5,042 nt of DNA from Oscillospiraceae bacterium (GTDB taxonomy: Bacteria > Bacillota_A > Clostridia > Oscillospirales > Ruminococcaceae), in the NCBI GenBank assembly GCA_017440445.1, contig JAFSHE010000391.1, forward strand, positions 1 through 5,042, given 5' to 3'. Below are positions 4,961-5,042 of the stretch, in pieces (position 1 is the first letter of the stretch; every line of letters begins with the position of its first letter). A program made the translations under genes and the position numbers. The notes under the pieces were generated by a model, which saw nothing but the letters and a program-made list of their open reading frames with translations, did not search any database and was not told where the DNA came from.

Positions 4961-5042
4961 TCAATAGATGGAGTCATCCTCGCTGAGTACATCCTCAAGC
5001 TTGTCGATGTTCTCCAGTACCTTGCCTGTGCCGTCTGCAACG
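4961..5042 (-). CDS. mreB: Rod shape-determining protein MreB, C-terminal fragment (cut by window edge)
   Basis: The last 26 codons and stop of the first gene in the cluster. The sequence VADGTGKVLENIDKLEDVLS followed by EDDSIY carries the GTGKVLENIDKL block that closes the actin-like fold of MreB proteins, with a short acidic tail. MreB polymerises under the membrane and directs the elongation machinery with MreC, MreD and PBP2. Its position directly upstream of mreC supports the call. A paralogue such as Mbl or MreBH cannot be excluded from so short a piece. Confidence 0.85.
   Translation of the reverse strand, partial: VADGTGKVLENIDKLEDVLSEDDSIY

Overview
The window holds most of a rod-shape and cell-wall elongation cluster. 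Every gene lies on the minus strand, so transcription runs from high to low coordinates: the 3' end of mreB (5042-4961), mreC (4845-3982), mreD (3918-3319), the class B penicillin-binding protein PBP2/mrdA (3078-1027), a minD-type ATPase (836-99), and the first 25 codons of methylglyoxal synthase mgsA (77 to the window edge). The order mreB-mreC-mreD-mrdA-minD-(...)-mgsA is a Clostridia arrangement. Together with the purine-rich heptad repeat between mreD and mrdA, it suggests a Ruminococcus-like member of the Oscillospiraceae. That taxon is inferred from gene order, protein style and the repeat; nothing in the window is strictly diagnostic.

Layout. The mreB-mreC gap (4846-4960) contains a long imperfect stem-loop and a pair of overlapping, mutually exclusive small hairpins just upstream of the mreC ribosome binding site. 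The mreC-mreD gap (3919-3981) is almost entirely a 14-pair stem-loop. The mreD-mrdA gap (3079-3318) is a 240-base island of repeats: a perfect 11-bp hairpin at the mreD stop codon, a diverged direct copy of it 40 bases away, further inverted repeats and palindromes, and four tandem 7-base repeats next to the mrdA ribosome binding site. The mrdA-minD gap (837-1026) is AT-rich. It contains a weak terminator-like hairpin and a good sigma-70-type promoter, so minD-mgsA is probably a separately initiated unit. The minD-mgsA gap is 21 bases.

How the genes work together. MreB filaments, MreC and MreD form the membrane scaffold that activates and positions the elongation transpeptidase PBP2; its usual partner glycosyltransferase, RodA, is not in this window. 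The MinD-like protein belongs to the family that places the division site. This copy ends before the C-terminal amphipathic membrane-targeting helix, and no minC or minE lies beside it. MgsA makes methylglyoxal from dihydroxyacetone phosphate and is frequently found beside these shape genes in Firmicutes.

I see no clear new biological system. The points most worth checking are the repeat island splitting mreD from mrdA, including its possible effect on mrdA translation, and the MinD lacking a membrane anchor. Long open frames on the plus strand opposite minD, mrdA and mreD are antisense shadows and are not annotated.
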